Shown: positions 34,462-43,766 of the stretch, piece by piece | Numbering within the stretch: the first letter of the stretch is position 1 | Layout: each line of letters starts with the position of its first letter | Origin: Giesbergeria anulus | GTDB taxonomy: Bacteria; Pseudomonadota; Gammaproteobacteria; Burkholderiales; Burkholderiaceae_C | Direction of reading: 5' to 3' | Length of the DNA: 64,000 nt | NCBI RefSeq assembly: GCF_900111115.1 | Contig: NZ_FOGD01000010.1 | Location: 46,943-110,942 of the forward strand | Notes under the pieces: model-generated | Seen by the model: the letters and a program-made list of their open reading frames with translations, nothing else | Told to the model about the DNA's origin: nothing | The model's database searches: none | Position numbers and translations under genes: made by a program

Positions 34462-36399
34462 ATGTCCATGTCACTGCTGCACCGTTGGAGCTTGCTCCAA
34501 AAATTCATGATCCTTGGCACCATCGGCCTGATGATGAGTGCCATGCCCACCTTTTTGTATGTGGAGCATGCGCTGCATGCCATTGGCGAGGCACGCACCG
34601 AAGTAGCAGGAGCGCCCCCGCTGATTGCTTTGAACAAGACGGTGCAACTGATGCAAATACACCGTGGTTTGTCGGCCAGTATGCTCAGTGGCGATGAAGG
34701 TCTGGGCGCTCGCCGTCCGGCAGTGCGCGATGGCGTGGGCAAAGCTTTGACCCAAGTGGATGAGCATTTTGCTACGGCAGCGGTGCCTGCGGCCCAAATG
34801 GCTGTCTGGGCCAAGGTTAAACAGACGTGGCAGGCACTAGAGCCTCAGGTGGCTGCACGCAGCTTGACGCCACCGCAGAGCACTGCGCAGCACACCCAAC
34901 TCATTGCCAGCATCATGTTGCTGAGTGAAGAGTTGCGCTACACCTACAAACTGCAGATGGACCCTGACCCTGATACCCATGCCTTGATCCAAGCCACCTT
35001 GGTGGATGCACCGATGTTGAGCGAAAAGCTCGGCATCATGCGCGCCCAAGGCTCCAGTGCCTTGGTGCAGGGCGTCTTGCCGCCGGCCAGCAAAAGTACC
35101 TTACAGGCCCTGCAGCAACGTGCGGGCGAGTTAGTGGGTGAAACTTTCCGCAACTTTGATCGGGCGATGGTGACTAATCCGCAATTTCGTCAGCAGCTCG
35201 AAGCCCCAACCCGTGACCTCAAGGCCCGTATCGAGGCTACGCGCCAGATGGCCGATCAGAACCTGATCCAAGCAGCCAGTCTACAGATGCCGGCCAAAGA
35301 CTATTTTGACGACTTCACCCGTACCATCGATGCCTTGTTCAGTGTCAATGATCGGGCCATGCACGCGCTCGATGCCAAGCTGCAAGAACGTGTAGAGCAC
35401 CTGTGGCAGACGTTGATTGAGGTGCTGGTTGCCTTGTTGGTCACCCTGTCGATGACCACTGCGTTGGCGCTGGTCTTTGTGCGCTCCATGACCAAGCCCT
35501 TGGCACAAGCGCAAGATTTGGCACGGGCAGTGGCCGATGGTGATCTCAGTGGGGCCGATGTGGCCCATGGCAGCAACGAAGTGGGCCAGTTGATTGCTGC
35601 ACAACAGCGTATGCGGGCTAAATTGCGCCCGGTGGTTGCCCAAGTGCGCCAAAGTGCCGAGGGATTGGCCAGCGCCAGTGCTGAAATTGCCCAAGGCAAT
35701 AATGATCTGTCGGCCCGGACTGAAAGCCAAGCTGCGGCGCTAGAAAAAACTGCGGCGTCGATGGAGCAGCTCAACACCACGGTTCACCAAAATGCAGAAA
35801 GCGCACGCCAAGCCAACCAAGTGGCTGAAAATGCCAGCCAAGTAGCTGCCAAGGGTGGGCAGGTCGTAGCCCAAGTGGTACACACGATGGAGGCAATTAA
35901 CGGCTCCTCACACAAAATTGCCGACATCATTAGTGTTATTGATGGCATCGCTTTTCAGACCAATATTCTTGCCCTTAATGCGGCAGTAGAAGCGGCCCGT
36001 GCTGGTGAGCAGGGCCGGGGTTTTGCCGTAGTAGCTTCTGAGGTGCGTGCTTTGGCTGGGCGCAGCGCCGCTGCTGCCAAAGAAATCAAGGGCTTGATTG
36101 AGGCCTCCGTGGGCAACGTTCATGCGGGTTGCACTCTGGTAGAGCAGGCAGGCAGCACGATGGATGAAATCTTAGTCAGTGTGCGCCGGGTGGCCGACAT
36201 CATGGCTGAGATCAATATTGCCAGCCAAGCACAGTCGGCAGGCGTCTCTGAGGTCAGTACGGCCATCATGCATATGGATCAGGTGACGCAGCAAAATGCA
36301 GCCTTGGTCGAAGAGATGGCTGCTGCTGCTGATGGTTTGCGGGGGCAGGCGGAAGGCTTGGTAGGCACGGTGTCTTTGTTTCGGCTCAATACTGCCTGA
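34462..36399 (+). CDS. Methyl-accepting chemotaxis protein
   Basis: This 645-aa chemoreceptor has a first membrane helix near residues 12-30, a large mostly helical periplasmic domain, a second helix near 320-342, a HAMP domain and the cytoplasmic signalling hairpin with the tip [20 protein letters not shown] and flanking methylation helices. The ligand is unknown. The upstream 215 bp contain a candidate promoter (TTGCTT and TAGTAT, 18 bp apart, near 34306-34335). The tip region is almost the same as in the receptor at 55976-57583. No C-terminal CheR pentapeptide is seen. Confidence 0.93.
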   Translation: MSMSLLHRWSLLQKFMILGTIGLMMSAMPTFLYVEHALHAIGEARTEVAGAPPLIALNKTVQLMQIHRGLSASMLSGDEGLGARRPAVRDGVGKALTQVDEHFATAAVPAAQMAVWAKVKQTWQALEPQVAARSLTPPQSTAQHTQLIASIMLLSEELRYTYKLQMDPDPDTHALIQATLVDAPMLSEKLGIMRAQGSSALVQGVLPPASKSTLQALQQRAGELVGETFRNFDRAMVTNPQFRQQLEAPTRDLKARIEATRQMADQNLIQAASLQMPAKDYFDDFTRTIDALFSVNDRAMHALDAKLQERVEHLWQTLIEVLVALLVTLSMTTALALVFVRSMTKPLAQAQDLARAVADGDLSGADVAHGSNEVGQLIAAQQRMRAKLRPVVAQVRQSAEGLASASAEIAQGNNDLSARTESQAAALEKTAASMEQLNTTVHQNAESARQANQVAENASQVAAKGGQVVAQVVHTMEAINGSSHKIADIISVIDGIAFQTNILALNAAVEAARAGEQGRGFAVVASEVRALAGRSAAAAKEIKGLIEASVGNVHAGCTLVEQAGSTMDEILVSVRRVADIMAEINIASQAQSAGVSEVSTAIMHMDQVTQQNAALVEEMAAAADGLRGQAEGLVGTVSLFRLNTA

Positions 36400-36604
36400 A
36401 GCGTCTGCGAATCTGCTGGCTGGCAAGGCCAAAAATAAATATCTGCACACTGAAAAATTTGGCACATAATGACTGCACTTTTCTGCACTGATAGAAAAGT
36501 GGTTAAGTCAGCGGTGATTGGTCAGTTTCGCGTCTTTGAAGTCGTCACAGGTTTGTTGATTGCGTCGGGCTCCATCGCGTTTTATGTTTTTTCGGGAGTC
36601 CTTC

Positions 36605-37024
36605 ATGGGCAACAAACTTTACGTGGGCAACCTGCCCTACTCTTTCCGCGATCAAGATCTGGAACAAACCTTTGGCCAATACGGTGCTGTTTCTAGCGCC
36701 AAGGTCATGATGGAGCGCGACACTGGCCGCTCCAAAGGTTTCGGCTTTGTCGAAATGGGCAGCGATGCCGAAGCCCAAGCCGCTATCCAAGGCGTGCACG
36801 GTCAAAACTTTGGTGGCCGTGATTTGGTCGTCAATGAAGCCCGTCCCATGGAACCCCGTCCCCCCCGCAGCGGTGGCGGCGGCTACGGTGGTGGCAATGG
36901 CGGCGGCTACGGCGGCGGCAATGGTGGTGGTGGCTACGGCGGTGGCAATGGCGGCGGCTACGGCGGTGGCCGCAGCGGTGGCGGCGGCGGTGGTGGTTAC
37001 GGCGGTGGCCGTGGCGGCTACTAA
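36605..37024 (+). CDS. Glycine-rich RRM RNA-binding protein (short paralogue)
   Basis: This 139-aa protein has one RNA recognition motif with RNP2 LYVGNLPY (residues 4-11) and RNP1 KGFGFVEM, then a Gly/Tyr/Asn tail of GGGYGGG repeats. Such proteins are cold- or stress-induced RNA chaperones in cyanobacteria and proteobacteria. A GGGAGTCC site precedes the ATG. The 36400-36604 leader, about 200 nt with several inverted repeats, may carry post-transcriptional control. It ends in the terminator at 37076-37098; a longer paralogue follows. Confidence 0.9.
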   Translation: MGNKLYVGNLPYSFRDQDLEQTFGQYGAVSSAKVMMERDTGRSKGFGFVEMGSDAEAQAAIQGVHGQNFGGRDLVVNEARPMEPRPPRSGGGGYGGGNGGGYGGGNGGGGYGGGNGGGYGGGRSGGGGGGGYGGGRGGY

Positions 37025-37075
37025 GCCCTCCAGCCCCTGAGCTAAGCTTCGGCCCCGCGCCGAAACTGCACATTG

Positions 37076-37098
37076 AAAAGAGCCTTCGGGCTCTTTTT
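37076..37098 (+). terminator. Rho-independent terminator after the first RRM gene
   Basis: The arms AAGAGCC and GGCTCTT with a TTCG tetraloop are followed by a run of T (37094-37098), about 50 bp after the stop. Confidence 0.9.
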
Positions 37099-37307
37099 GC
37101 ATTTTGTAGCTAAAAAAATACACATTTACTTGCAAAAGTCCTTGCGTTTTGCCCAATTCTCCGAGACATAATGTGCCTGCGGGCTGCGCCCGTATTGGTT
37201 TTGCGGTGATCCTGTAGTAGCGGGTGCGGCACATCCTCAGGGGGGGTGTCAGCTGAGTTTTCCGGGGCTCTATCGCGGTGTCAAAAGTGTTTTTTAGGAG
37301 TCCCTTG

Positions 37308-37907
37308 ATGGGCAATAAACTGTACGTGGGCAACCTGCCCTATGGTGTGCGTGACGATGATTTGGCCCAAGCATTTGGCGAGTTTGGTAATGTGACCAGC
37401 GCCAAGGTGATGATGGAGCGCGATACCGGTCGTTCCAAAGGCTTTGGTTTTGTCGAGATGGGCAGCGATCCTGAAGCCCAAGCGGCCATCAACGGCATGA
37501 ACGGTCAGCCTATGGGCGGCCGCAACATTGTGGTCAACGAGGCACGCCCCATGGAGTCGCGTCCCCCCCGCAGCGGTGGTGGCGGCGGTTATGGTGGTGG
37601 CTACGGCGGTGGCCGCAGCGGCGGCGGCTATGGTGGTGGCGGCGGTGGTTATGGCGGCGGCTACGGCGGTGGCCGCGAAGGCGGCGGTGGTGGTTATGGC
37701 GGTGGCCGTGAAGGTGGCTACGGCGGTGGCCGTGAAAGCAGCGGTGGCGGTTACGGTGGCGGCGGTTATGCTGCTCCACGCGGTGGTGCCGAGGGCGGTG
37801 GCCGTGGTGAAGGCGGTGGCTTTCGTAGCCCCTACGGCAACGGCCCCCGTGGCCGGGGTGGCCGTGAAGGCGGCGGCGGTGGTTACGGCGGCCAAGGCGG
37901 CTACTGA
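37308..37907 (+). CDS. Glycine-rich RRM RNA-binding protein (long paralogue)
   Basis: This 199-aa paralogue of the preceding gene has an almost identical RRM (LYVGNLPYGVRDDDL, KGFGFVEM) but a tail twice as long, with GGGYGGG, GREGG and Arg-rich GGRGE repeats, an RGG-like composition linked in other systems to RNA binding and condensation. The leader of more than 200 nt (37099-37307) is distinct from that of the first copy. A TTAGGAGTCCC ribosome site fixes the start at 37308, and a strong terminator follows, so the two genes are separately controlled. Confidence 0.9.
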   Translation: MGNKLYVGNLPYGVRDDDLAQAFGEFGNVTSAKVMMERDTGRSKGFGFVEMGSDPEAQAAINGMNGQPMGGRNIVVNEARPMESRPPRSGGGGGYGGGYGGGRSGGGYGGGGGGYGGGYGGGREGGGGGYGGGREGGYGGGRESSGGGYGGGGYAAPRGGAEGGGRGEGGGFRSPYGNGPRGRGGREGGGGGYGGQGGY

Positions 37908-37932
37908 TCTGTATCGCTTAGGTACCTAAAAC

Positions 37933-37964
37933 AAAAGGCATGTGGACACCACATGCCTTTTTTT
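37933..37964 (+). terminator. Rho-independent terminator after the second RRM gene
   Basis: GGCATGTGG (37937-37945) pairs with CCACATGCC (37949-37957), followed by seven T (37958-37964). With the A-rich left side it might also act for the convergent lptC gene. Confidence 0.9.
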
Positions 37965-37994
37965 GCCATCCATTGGGCAACCATGGATAGGTTT

Positions 37995-38603
37995 TTAGCG
38001 CTTGGGTGGCATCAGGGTGCCACGCACCCGGCCCCGCAGTTCTAGCACCTGTTCTAGGTGGTTGTATTCCATCGTATCGGCGGTAAATTGGTCTTGGCCG
38101 CGTGTCAGGCGCACTGGTTGGTGTGAGCGCACGCGCTCTACTTGTGGCCAGAGGTGCAAAAACTCGCCACGGAACTCCATCCGGGGCTGTGCCCTTCCTG
38201 CGCGCTGCGCTTCGCGGGTAATTAGGGCATTGCCAAAGAGTTGCACTTCAGAGCCATCGGCGTTGCTCAGGCCCCGGTTGGCGCTGGCCAGCGTTTGTTG
38301 CCCCTGAACGGTGCGCGCTTGTATACGCACTTGGTCAATTTCTAGGGTGTCGGTGCTGGGGTAGTGTCTGGCCATCTGGCCCTGCACTTCGCTTTCTAGC
38401 CGCCCAGTGGGGTCAAAGCGTTGCACCGAAAACTGGCGCATAAAGTAGTCTGGCCCGGCGGTGGCGGGTGCAGTGGCTGCTGCACTGGGTGCTTGCGGTG
38501 CATTGCGCACCAGCCACCAAGTGCCCAGCGCCAGCAGGCCCATCAGCAGCACCGGCAGGTACATGGAGACGCTGTCCCAGCGCCGGTGCAGGGCGTTACT
38601 CAT
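37995..38603 (-). CDS. lptC: LPS export ABC transporter periplasmic protein LptC
   Basis: This 202-aa bitopic protein has one N-terminal membrane helix (YLPVLLMGLLALGTWWLV) and a periplasmic beta-jellyroll (DYFMRQFSVQRFDPTGRL, then VRLTRGQDQFTADTMEYNH). LptC passes lipopolysaccharide from LptB2FG to LptA. The ATG at 38603 overlaps the kdsC stop by 4 bp and gives the normal length. lptA and lptB do not follow as they do in many relatives; two RRM genes lie there convergently, so the transport genes have been separated. Confidence 0.88.
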   Translation of the reverse strand: MSNALHRRWDSVSMYLPVLLMGLLALGTWWLVRNAPQAPSAAATAPATAGPDYFMRQFSVQRFDPTGRLESEVQGQMARHYPSTDTLEIDQVRIQARTVQGQQTLASANRGLSNADGSEVQLFGNALITREAQRAGRAQPRMEFRGEFLHLWPQVERVRSHQPVRLTRGQDQFTADTMEYNHLEQVLELRGRVRGTLMPPKR

Positions 38604-39148
38604 GCTTGGTAGGCGGCCAGCAGGCGGCTGTAGCTGCCACTGGCTACCAGCAGCAGGTCGCACCACTCACGCACGGCACCTTCACCACCTCTGGCGGTGG
38701 TGGTGTAGTGGGCTTGGGCGCACACTTCGGTGTGGGCTTGGGCTGGAGCGCAGGCGATGGCGCAGCGGCGCATCACTGGCAGGTCGGGCCAGTCATCGCC
38801 CATGGCGGCGGCTTGTTGCCATGTCAGGCCCAAGGTAGCGAGGATGCTTTCAGCGGCGGGGCGTTTGTCTTCAGTGCCAAAAATGGCGTGTTCAATGCCC
38901 AGTGCCTTCAGGCGCAGCCGCAGGGGGGCCGAATCGCGGCCTGTGATGACGGCGGGGGTAATGCCTGCCTGCTGTAGCAGCTTGAGGCCGTGGCCGTCTA
39001 GGGTGTGAAAGCGCTTGATGGTTTCGCCCTGTTCGGTGATGTACAGGCCACCATCGGTGAGCACTCCATCGACATCAAAGAAAGCCACCCGCACCTCTTG
39101 GGCGCGCAGCAACAATTCAGGGGCAAAAATCAGGGTGGGGGCAGACAT
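38600..39148 (-). CDS. kdsC: KDO-8-phosphate phosphatase KdsC
   Basis: This 182-aa HAD-superfamily phosphatase makes KDO from KDO-8-P. Its motifs are FDVDGVLTDG (nucleophile Asp), a Thr in VITGRDSAPL, Lys in a KPAAE-like segment (DKRPAAESI) and the metal-binding GDDWPDLPVM. It is of the small cap-less tetrameric type. The start is the ATG at 39148 with AAGG upstream. It lies in a kdsD-kdsC-lptC operon. Confidence 0.92.
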   Translation of the reverse strand: MSAPTLIFAPELLLRAQEVRVAFFDVDGVLTDGGLYITEQGETIKRFHTLDGHGLKLLQQAGITPAVITGRDSAPLRLRLKALGIEHAIFGTEDKRPAAESILATLGLTWQQAAAMGDDWPDLPVMRRCAIACAPAQAHTEVCAQAHYTTTARGGEGAVREWCDLLLVASGSYSRLLAAYQA

Positions 39149-39160
39149 GGTGGGCACCTT

Positions 39161-40162
39161 TCAGATGACTTTGGCGCGCATCAAATCGCCAATATGGACA
39201 ACGCCCGTCAGGCAGCCCTGCTCGTCTAACACCAGTACGCTGGTAATGCCGTGCGTTTCCATCAATACAGCGGCATCTACCGCCAAGGCATGGGCGGCTA
39301 TGGTGCGTGGCTGGGGGTGCATCAGCTCGGCGGCGCTGGCGTGGCGCAGATCAGCACCTGCTTCGAGGCGGCGGCGCAAATCGCCATCGGTAAAGATGCC
39401 CAGCACGCGGCCATCCGTATCAACGATGGCGGCAGCGCCCAGCCGCTTGGCGCTCATTTCGCGCATCAGGGTGCTAAAGCTGGCCTCAGGGGCTACGCGG
39501 GGCACTTCGTCACCGCTGCGCATAACGTCACTGACATGGGTGAGGAGCTTGCGCCCCAAGGCTCCACCGGGGTGTGAGCGGGCAAAATCTTCGGCCCGAA
39601 AGCCGCGTGCATCGAGCAAGGCCACCGCCAAGGCGTCGCCCAGTGCCAGTTGCGCCGTGGTGCTGGCGGTGGGGGCTAAGTTGAGCGGACAGGCTTCGCG
39701 CTCGACGTGGGTATCGAGCACCAGCGTGGCATGGCGTGCCAGTGTGGATTGTGCTTGGCCGGTCAGGGCCACGATGGGCACCCCCAAGCGCTTGAGCACC
39801 GGCAAAATGGCATTGAATTCGGCGCTCTCGCCGCTGTTGGAGATCGCCAGCAGCACATCGTTTGCAGTCACCATGCCCAAATCGCCGTGGCTGGCCTCAC
39901 CGGGGTGAACAAACAACGCTGGGGTGCCGGTGGAGGCCAAGGTGGCGGCAATTTTGCGCCCAATATGGCCGCTCTTGCCCATGCCCATGACCACGATGCG
40001 CCCACGGGTGTGCAGCATCTGCTGTACCGCTTGGGCAAAACGGGCGTCTAGGCGTTGGCCCACAGCGCGCAGTGCTGCGGTCTCGATGTCAAAGGTTTCT
40101 TGGCCCAAGCGCAGGGCTTGGTCGGCGTCAAAAGGGCGCGGAGCGCCAGCGGCAGATTGCAT
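39161..40162 (-). CDS. kdsD: Arabinose-5-phosphate isomerase KdsD (KpsF/GutQ family)
   Basis: This 333-aa enzyme converts ribulose-5-P to arabinose-5-P, the first step to KDO. It has a SIS domain (MGMGKSGHIGRKIAATLASTG, HPGEASHGDLGMV) followed by two CBS domains (about 210-330) with LGIFTDGDLRR. It begins the kdsD-kdsC-lptC unit; the gap to kdsC is 12 bp. The divergent Kef-type antiporter starts about 52 bp away. Confidence 0.95.
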   Translation of the reverse strand: MQSAAGAPRPFDADQALRLGQETFDIETAALRAVGQRLDARFAQAVQQMLHTRGRIVVMGMGKSGHIGRKIAATLASTGTPALFVHPGEASHGDLGMVTANDVLLAISNSGESAEFNAILPVLKRLGVPIVALTGQAQSTLARHATLVLDTHVEREACPLNLAPTASTTAQLALGDALAVALLDARGFRAEDFARSHPGGALGRKLLTHVSDVMRSGDEVPRVAPEASFSTLMREMSAKRLGAAAIVDTDGRVLGIFTDGDLRRRLEAGADLRHASAAELMHPQPRTIAAHALAVDAAVLMETHGITSVLVLDEQGCLTGVVHIGDLMRAKVI

Positions 40163-40214
40163 GTGCCGATTTTATCGGCCATGCCCTGACATCGTGGCCT
40201 AGTAGCATGTGCGT

Positions 40215-42200
40215 ATGTCCTCACTTGCTTTGACTTTGCTTTATCTACTGGCCGCCGTGCTCGGGGTGGTTGCCTGCCGTAGCCTGAAACTGCCGCCCAT
40301 GCTCGGTTATCTGACCGCCGGTATCTTGATTGGCCCCCATGCGCTGGCTTTGGCGCAAAACTCCGAAAGTGTGCGCCATTTGGGCGAGTTTGGTGTCGTG
40401 TTTCTGATGTTCTCCATTGGGCTGGAGTTCAGCTTGCCCAAGCTGCGTGCCATGCAGCGCGACGTATTTGGCCTCGGATTGCTACAGGTGGTGCTGACGA
40501 TGGCGGCGGTGTGTGGCGGCACACTGCTACTGGCACAGACGCTGGGAGGCGTGTGGGATGTGGGCTGGCAAACGGCGCTGGCGCTGGGGGGCACGCTGGC
40601 TATGAGCAGCACGGCCATTGTGGTCAAGTTGATGGCCGAGCGCGCCGAGATTGAAAGCGAGCATGGTCGGCGCATCATGGGCATTTTGCTGTTCCAAGAT
40701 TTGGCGGTGGTGCCGCTGCTGGTGTTGATTCCGGCCTTGGCTGCCGCGCCAGAGGATTTACTCCCAGCCTTGGGTTGGGCGTCGCTCAAGGCGGTGGTGT
40801 TGGTCACGGTGCTGCTCACGGGGGGGCAGGGGCTGATGCGCTGGTGGTTGACACTGGTAGCACGGCGCAAAAGCGATGAGCTGTTCATGCTCAATCTGTT
40901 GCTCATTACCTTGGGGCTGGCGTGGCTAACCGAATTGGCTGGCTTGAGCTTGGCTTTGGGAGCTTTTATTGCCGGAGTCTTGGTGTCTGAGACCGAATAC
41001 CGCCATCAGGTGGGCACCGATATCCGGCCTTTCCATGATGTGCTGCTGGGGTTGTTCTTCATCACCATTGGCATGATGCTTGATTGGCATATCCTGCTAG
41101 AGCAATGGGCGTTGGTGCTGGGCCTGCTGGCGGTGCCGTTGCTGCTCAAGCTGGGGCTGATTTTGCTGTTGGCACGGGGTATGGGGGCCACCACGGGGGT
41201 GGGTTTGCGCGCCGGGCTGTATCTGGCGCAGGCTGGGGAGTTTGGCTTTGTGCTGTTGGCTTTGATGCAGACGCATGGCCTGTTGCGCCCTGCATTGATG
41301 AACCCGATTTTGGCGGCGATGGTGTTGTCGATGCTGGCGACGCCCTTTCTCATCATGTACAGCAACCAAATTGTCATGAAGCTGGTAGCCAGCGATTGGT
41401 TGCAGCAATCCATCCAGATGACGCACATTGCCCGCAAGGCCATTGATACCAGCAAGCATGTGATTATTTGCGGCTATGGCCGTTGCGGCCAAAACTTGGC
41501 CCGAATGCTGGAGCAAGAGGGCATCCCCTATATGGCGCTGGACTTAGACCCCGACCGGGTGCGCCAAGCGGCAGCAGCGGGCCATTCGGTGGTTTATGGC
41601 GATGCCACGCGCTTGCAGGCATTGGTGGCTGCCGGGCTGGTGCGCGCCAGTGCGGTGGCTATCACCTATTTGGATGTGCCTTCGGCGCTGAAGGTGCTGG
41701 CTAATACCCGCAGCCATGCGCCACAGGTGCCTGTGGTGGTGCGAACGCAAGATGATTTGCACCTAGACCGCTTGCAAGCGGCGGGCGCAACCGAAATTGT
41801 GCCCGAAGCTATTGAAGGCTCGCTGATGCTGGCCAGCCATGCGCTGGCCTTGGTGGGGGTGCCGATGCGCCGTGTGATCCGCTTGGTGCAAGACCAGCGC
41901 GAAGCGCGCTACAACCTGCTGCGGGGCTATTTTCATGGGGCCGATGATGACAGGGTGCAAGAGCGCGACCAAGAGCGCTTGTCTACCATCACCTTGCCCC
42001 CCGGTGCCAAGACGCTGGGCCAACCCTTAGAGCATCTGGCCTTGCACGCAATGGGAGTGCGGGTGGTTAGTCTGCGCCACAGCAACGGGCGCACTGCTGC
42101 GCTGGCTGATGTGTTGGTGCTGGCGGCGGGCGACACGCTAGTGCTGTCGGGCCACCCTTCTGCTTTGCTGGGGGCGCAAGACAAATTGCTGCGTGGTTAA
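40215..42200 (+). CDS. Kef/CPA2-type cation:proton antiporter with TrkA domains
   Basis: This 661-aa protein has a Na/H exchanger domain of about twelve helices (residues 1-385, with FGVVFLMFSIGLEFSL and the FQDLAVVPLL segment), then an NAD-binding TrkA-N domain (HVIICGYGRCGQNLARML) and a TrkA-C domain. It resembles KefB/KefC potassium efflux systems and YbaL. A GTG two codons upstream is an alternative start. Glutathione gating cannot be judged. It is divergent from kdsD, an arrangement common in Burkholderiales. Confidence 0.9.
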   Translation: MSSLALTLLYLLAAVLGVVACRSLKLPPMLGYLTAGILIGPHALALAQNSESVRHLGEFGVVFLMFSIGLEFSLPKLRAMQRDVFGLGLLQVVLTMAAVCGGTLLLAQTLGGVWDVGWQTALALGGTLAMSSTAIVVKLMAERAEIESEHGRRIMGILLFQDLAVVPLLVLIPALAAAPEDLLPALGWASLKAVVLVTVLLTGGQGLMRWWLTLVARRKSDELFMLNLLLITLGLAWLTELAGLSLALGAFIAGVLVSETEYRHQVGTDIRPFHDVLLGLFFITIGMMLDWHILLEQWALVLGLLAVPLLLKLGLILLLARGMGATTGVGLRAGLYLAQAGEFGFVLLALMQTHGLLRPALMNPILAAMVLSMLATPFLIMYSNQIVMKLVASDWLQQSIQMTHIARKAIDTSKHVIICGYGRCGQNLARMLEQEGIPYMALDLDPDRVRQAAAAGHSVVYGDATRLQALVAAGLVRASAVAITYLDVPSALKVLANTRSHAPQVPVVVRTQDDLHLDRLQAAGATEIVPEAIEGSLMLASHALALVGVPMRRVIRLVQDQREARYNLLRGYFHGADDDRVQERDQERLSTITLPPGAKTLGQPLEHLALHAMGVRVVSLRHSNGRTAALADVLVLAAGDTLVLSGHPSALLGAQDKLLRG

Positions 42201-42235
42201 GGGCCAACGCAGGGTTTTAGATGGCGAACAGGCCC

Positions 42236-43120
42236 TTAGCGCAGCTCGCCGTATTGGGTGCTGCCCAAGTCGGGGCCACGGGCCTCGGTGGGCAGTTCGG
42301 TGTCGGCAAAGCCGGTGTCACTGACCGGCTGGCGCAGCGGGCCAGAATGCACAGACACCCCTAGCGGCGCACTACTGGGGGGGCGAGCGGCAGCGGCACT
42401 GGCCAAGGCCCGCTTGAACGCGGCCACCTCATCGGCCTCAATCGGGTCAAAGCGCGAACCGTGTGTATGGGCGGGTGCTTGGGCCACAGGCACCACCACA
42501 GGTGGCGGCGCTACGGGTACGGGTGCTGGCGCAGGCTGCTCTGGCGCTGCGGCCCCTACAGGCACAGGACGGGGGCGATGGGATACGGGGCGCTCTGTGC
42601 CGCTGGCTGATGCGGCTGGGCGGCTGTGTGGTGCTGGCGTCTGCACCGGGCCCGCTGGCGTCACCTTTTGCGGTAGGCCCACGGCCACATGGTCATTGAT
42701 GCGCCAATAAACGGCGGTGACGGCGATGTCGTAGCGGGTCTTGGCGGTTTGCGCGATCAGAGCTTCAATCTCGCTCAGCCGGGCGGTCTCACCGCCATAT
42801 TCGCGCGCCAAGTCCATCATGATTAAAAACTGGCGGCCCTTTTGGTCTAGCGACAACACCTTGAATTTGTAACTGGCCGAGAGCACGCCTGCGCGCACCA
42901 TGGCATCACGCACCACGATATACAGCAGCTCGCGCCGCTCTAGGCGCTCGTTGACCCGGTTGGCAGCATGTTCTGTAGGGGCCGGTTTGAGCAGCGGCTG
43001 ACCATCGGCTCCCGGTGCCAAGGGCACTGTGGCATCGGCATTGAGCAAGCCCGCCCCGCCGTCGCTTGTGCGCGGCTTTGCCGGGGTAGATTTGCGCGTA
43101 AACCAGCTCAACAAGGACAT
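42236..43120 (-). CDS. Conserved-looking protein of unknown function, Pro/Ala-rich C-terminus
   Basis: I do not recognise this 294-aa protein. A short N-terminal tail (MSLLSWFTRKSTPAKPR) leads to a globular part (about residues 50-150) with NRVNERLERRELLYIVVRD, KFKVLSLDQKGRQFLIMMDL and YDIAVTAVYWRIND, then a long low-complexity Pro/Ala region and a region with DPIEADEVAAFKRAL. No signal peptide or membrane helix is clear. It is convergent with the Kef-type gene, 35 bp from its stop. Confidence 0.65.
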   Translation of the reverse strand: MSLLSWFTRKSTPAKPRTSDGGAGLLNADATVPLAPGADGQPLLKPAPTEHAANRVNERLERRELLYIVVRDAMVRAGVLSASYKFKVLSLDQKGRQFLIMMDLAREYGGETARLSEIEALIAQTAKTRYDIAVTAVYWRINDHVAVGLPQKVTPAGPVQTPAPHSRPAASASGTERPVSHRPRPVPVGAAAPEQPAPAPVPVAPPPVVVPVAQAPAHTHGSRFDPIEADEVAAFKRALASAAAARPPSSAPLGVSVHSGPLRQPVSDTGFADTELPTEARGPDLGSTQYGELR

Positions 43121-43259
43121 GACATTCTTTCTTCCGCTAGCACCTGTAAAAATTTGAAAGAGTGTACTTGGACTGTCTCAAGGTAATGGTTGTAGATTCT
43201 GCGTTATCTCAACACTTAAAGGCCCCACGGCTCCGTTGTGGGGGCACTAGGGCATTTCT

Positions 43260-43751
43260 TCAGGTGGCGGCCACACGGCGGCGGCGGTTGCTCAGTCGTT
43301 TGGATACCACGGCCCCTACAGCCATGCACAGGGCCAGCGCGATGGCTGGTTGGCGGTTAGACAGCTCGGTAAAGCGCAACGCTGGCAAGGCCCACAAGCG
43401 GCTAGGAGTGGCCGCTTGCACGGTGGCACTGCGTGGGCGGTGGGAGAAAAACCCTCCCTCCCCCACCACTGCACCCGGCCCCACCACGGCCATGCGCAGG
43501 CGCTGCTTTTCATCTTCGTAATGCACGCTGAGGTTGCCACTTTCGACCAAATACAGGGTGCGATCTAGCACCCCCTTGGCAAACAACACCTGACCAGCCT
43601 CTAGGGTGTGGGGCTGTAGGTAGGTTGATAAAGTCTCCCACTGCGCTGGCGTGAGGGGGTTGCTTAGGCTGTCGTCGGCATTCGATTCTGCAATGGCACG
43701 CACCAGCCCTTGGAGCGTTGGAGGGTTCTGTGGGAGGTAGGTGGCATTCAT
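43260..43751 (-). CDS. Cyclic nucleotide-binding domain protein
   Basis: This 163-aa protein has one cNMP-binding fold (residues 28-130): LSTYLQPHTLEAGQVLFAKG, LYLVESGNLSV, then the phosphate-binding cassette GPGAVVGEGGFF and PRSATVQAATPSRLWAL. No HTH follows, so it is not a CRP-like regulator; the C-terminal 20 residues end in basic KRLSNRRRRVAAT. The cassette lacks the full consensus Arg, so ligand binding is uncertain. It lies 16 bp before mnmA in reading order opposite to nothing else; probably its own unit downstream of mnmA. Confidence 0.8.
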   Translation of the reverse strand: MNATYLPQNPPTLQGLVRAIAESNADDSLSNPLTPAQWETLSTYLQPHTLEAGQVLFAKGVLDRTLYLVESGNLSVHYEDEKQRLRMAVVGPGAVVGEGGFFSHRPRSATVQAATPSRLWALPALRFTELSNRQPAIALALCMAVGAVVSKRLSNRRRRVAAT

Positions 43752-43766
43752 CGTCAGATTATGGTG

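Noticed and set aside
36545..37895. Long minus-strand frames opposite the two RRM genes, rich in Ala, Thr and Val
   Set aside because: They are the mirror of GGN codon repeats in the Gly-rich tails and have no protein-like start, motif or ribosome site.
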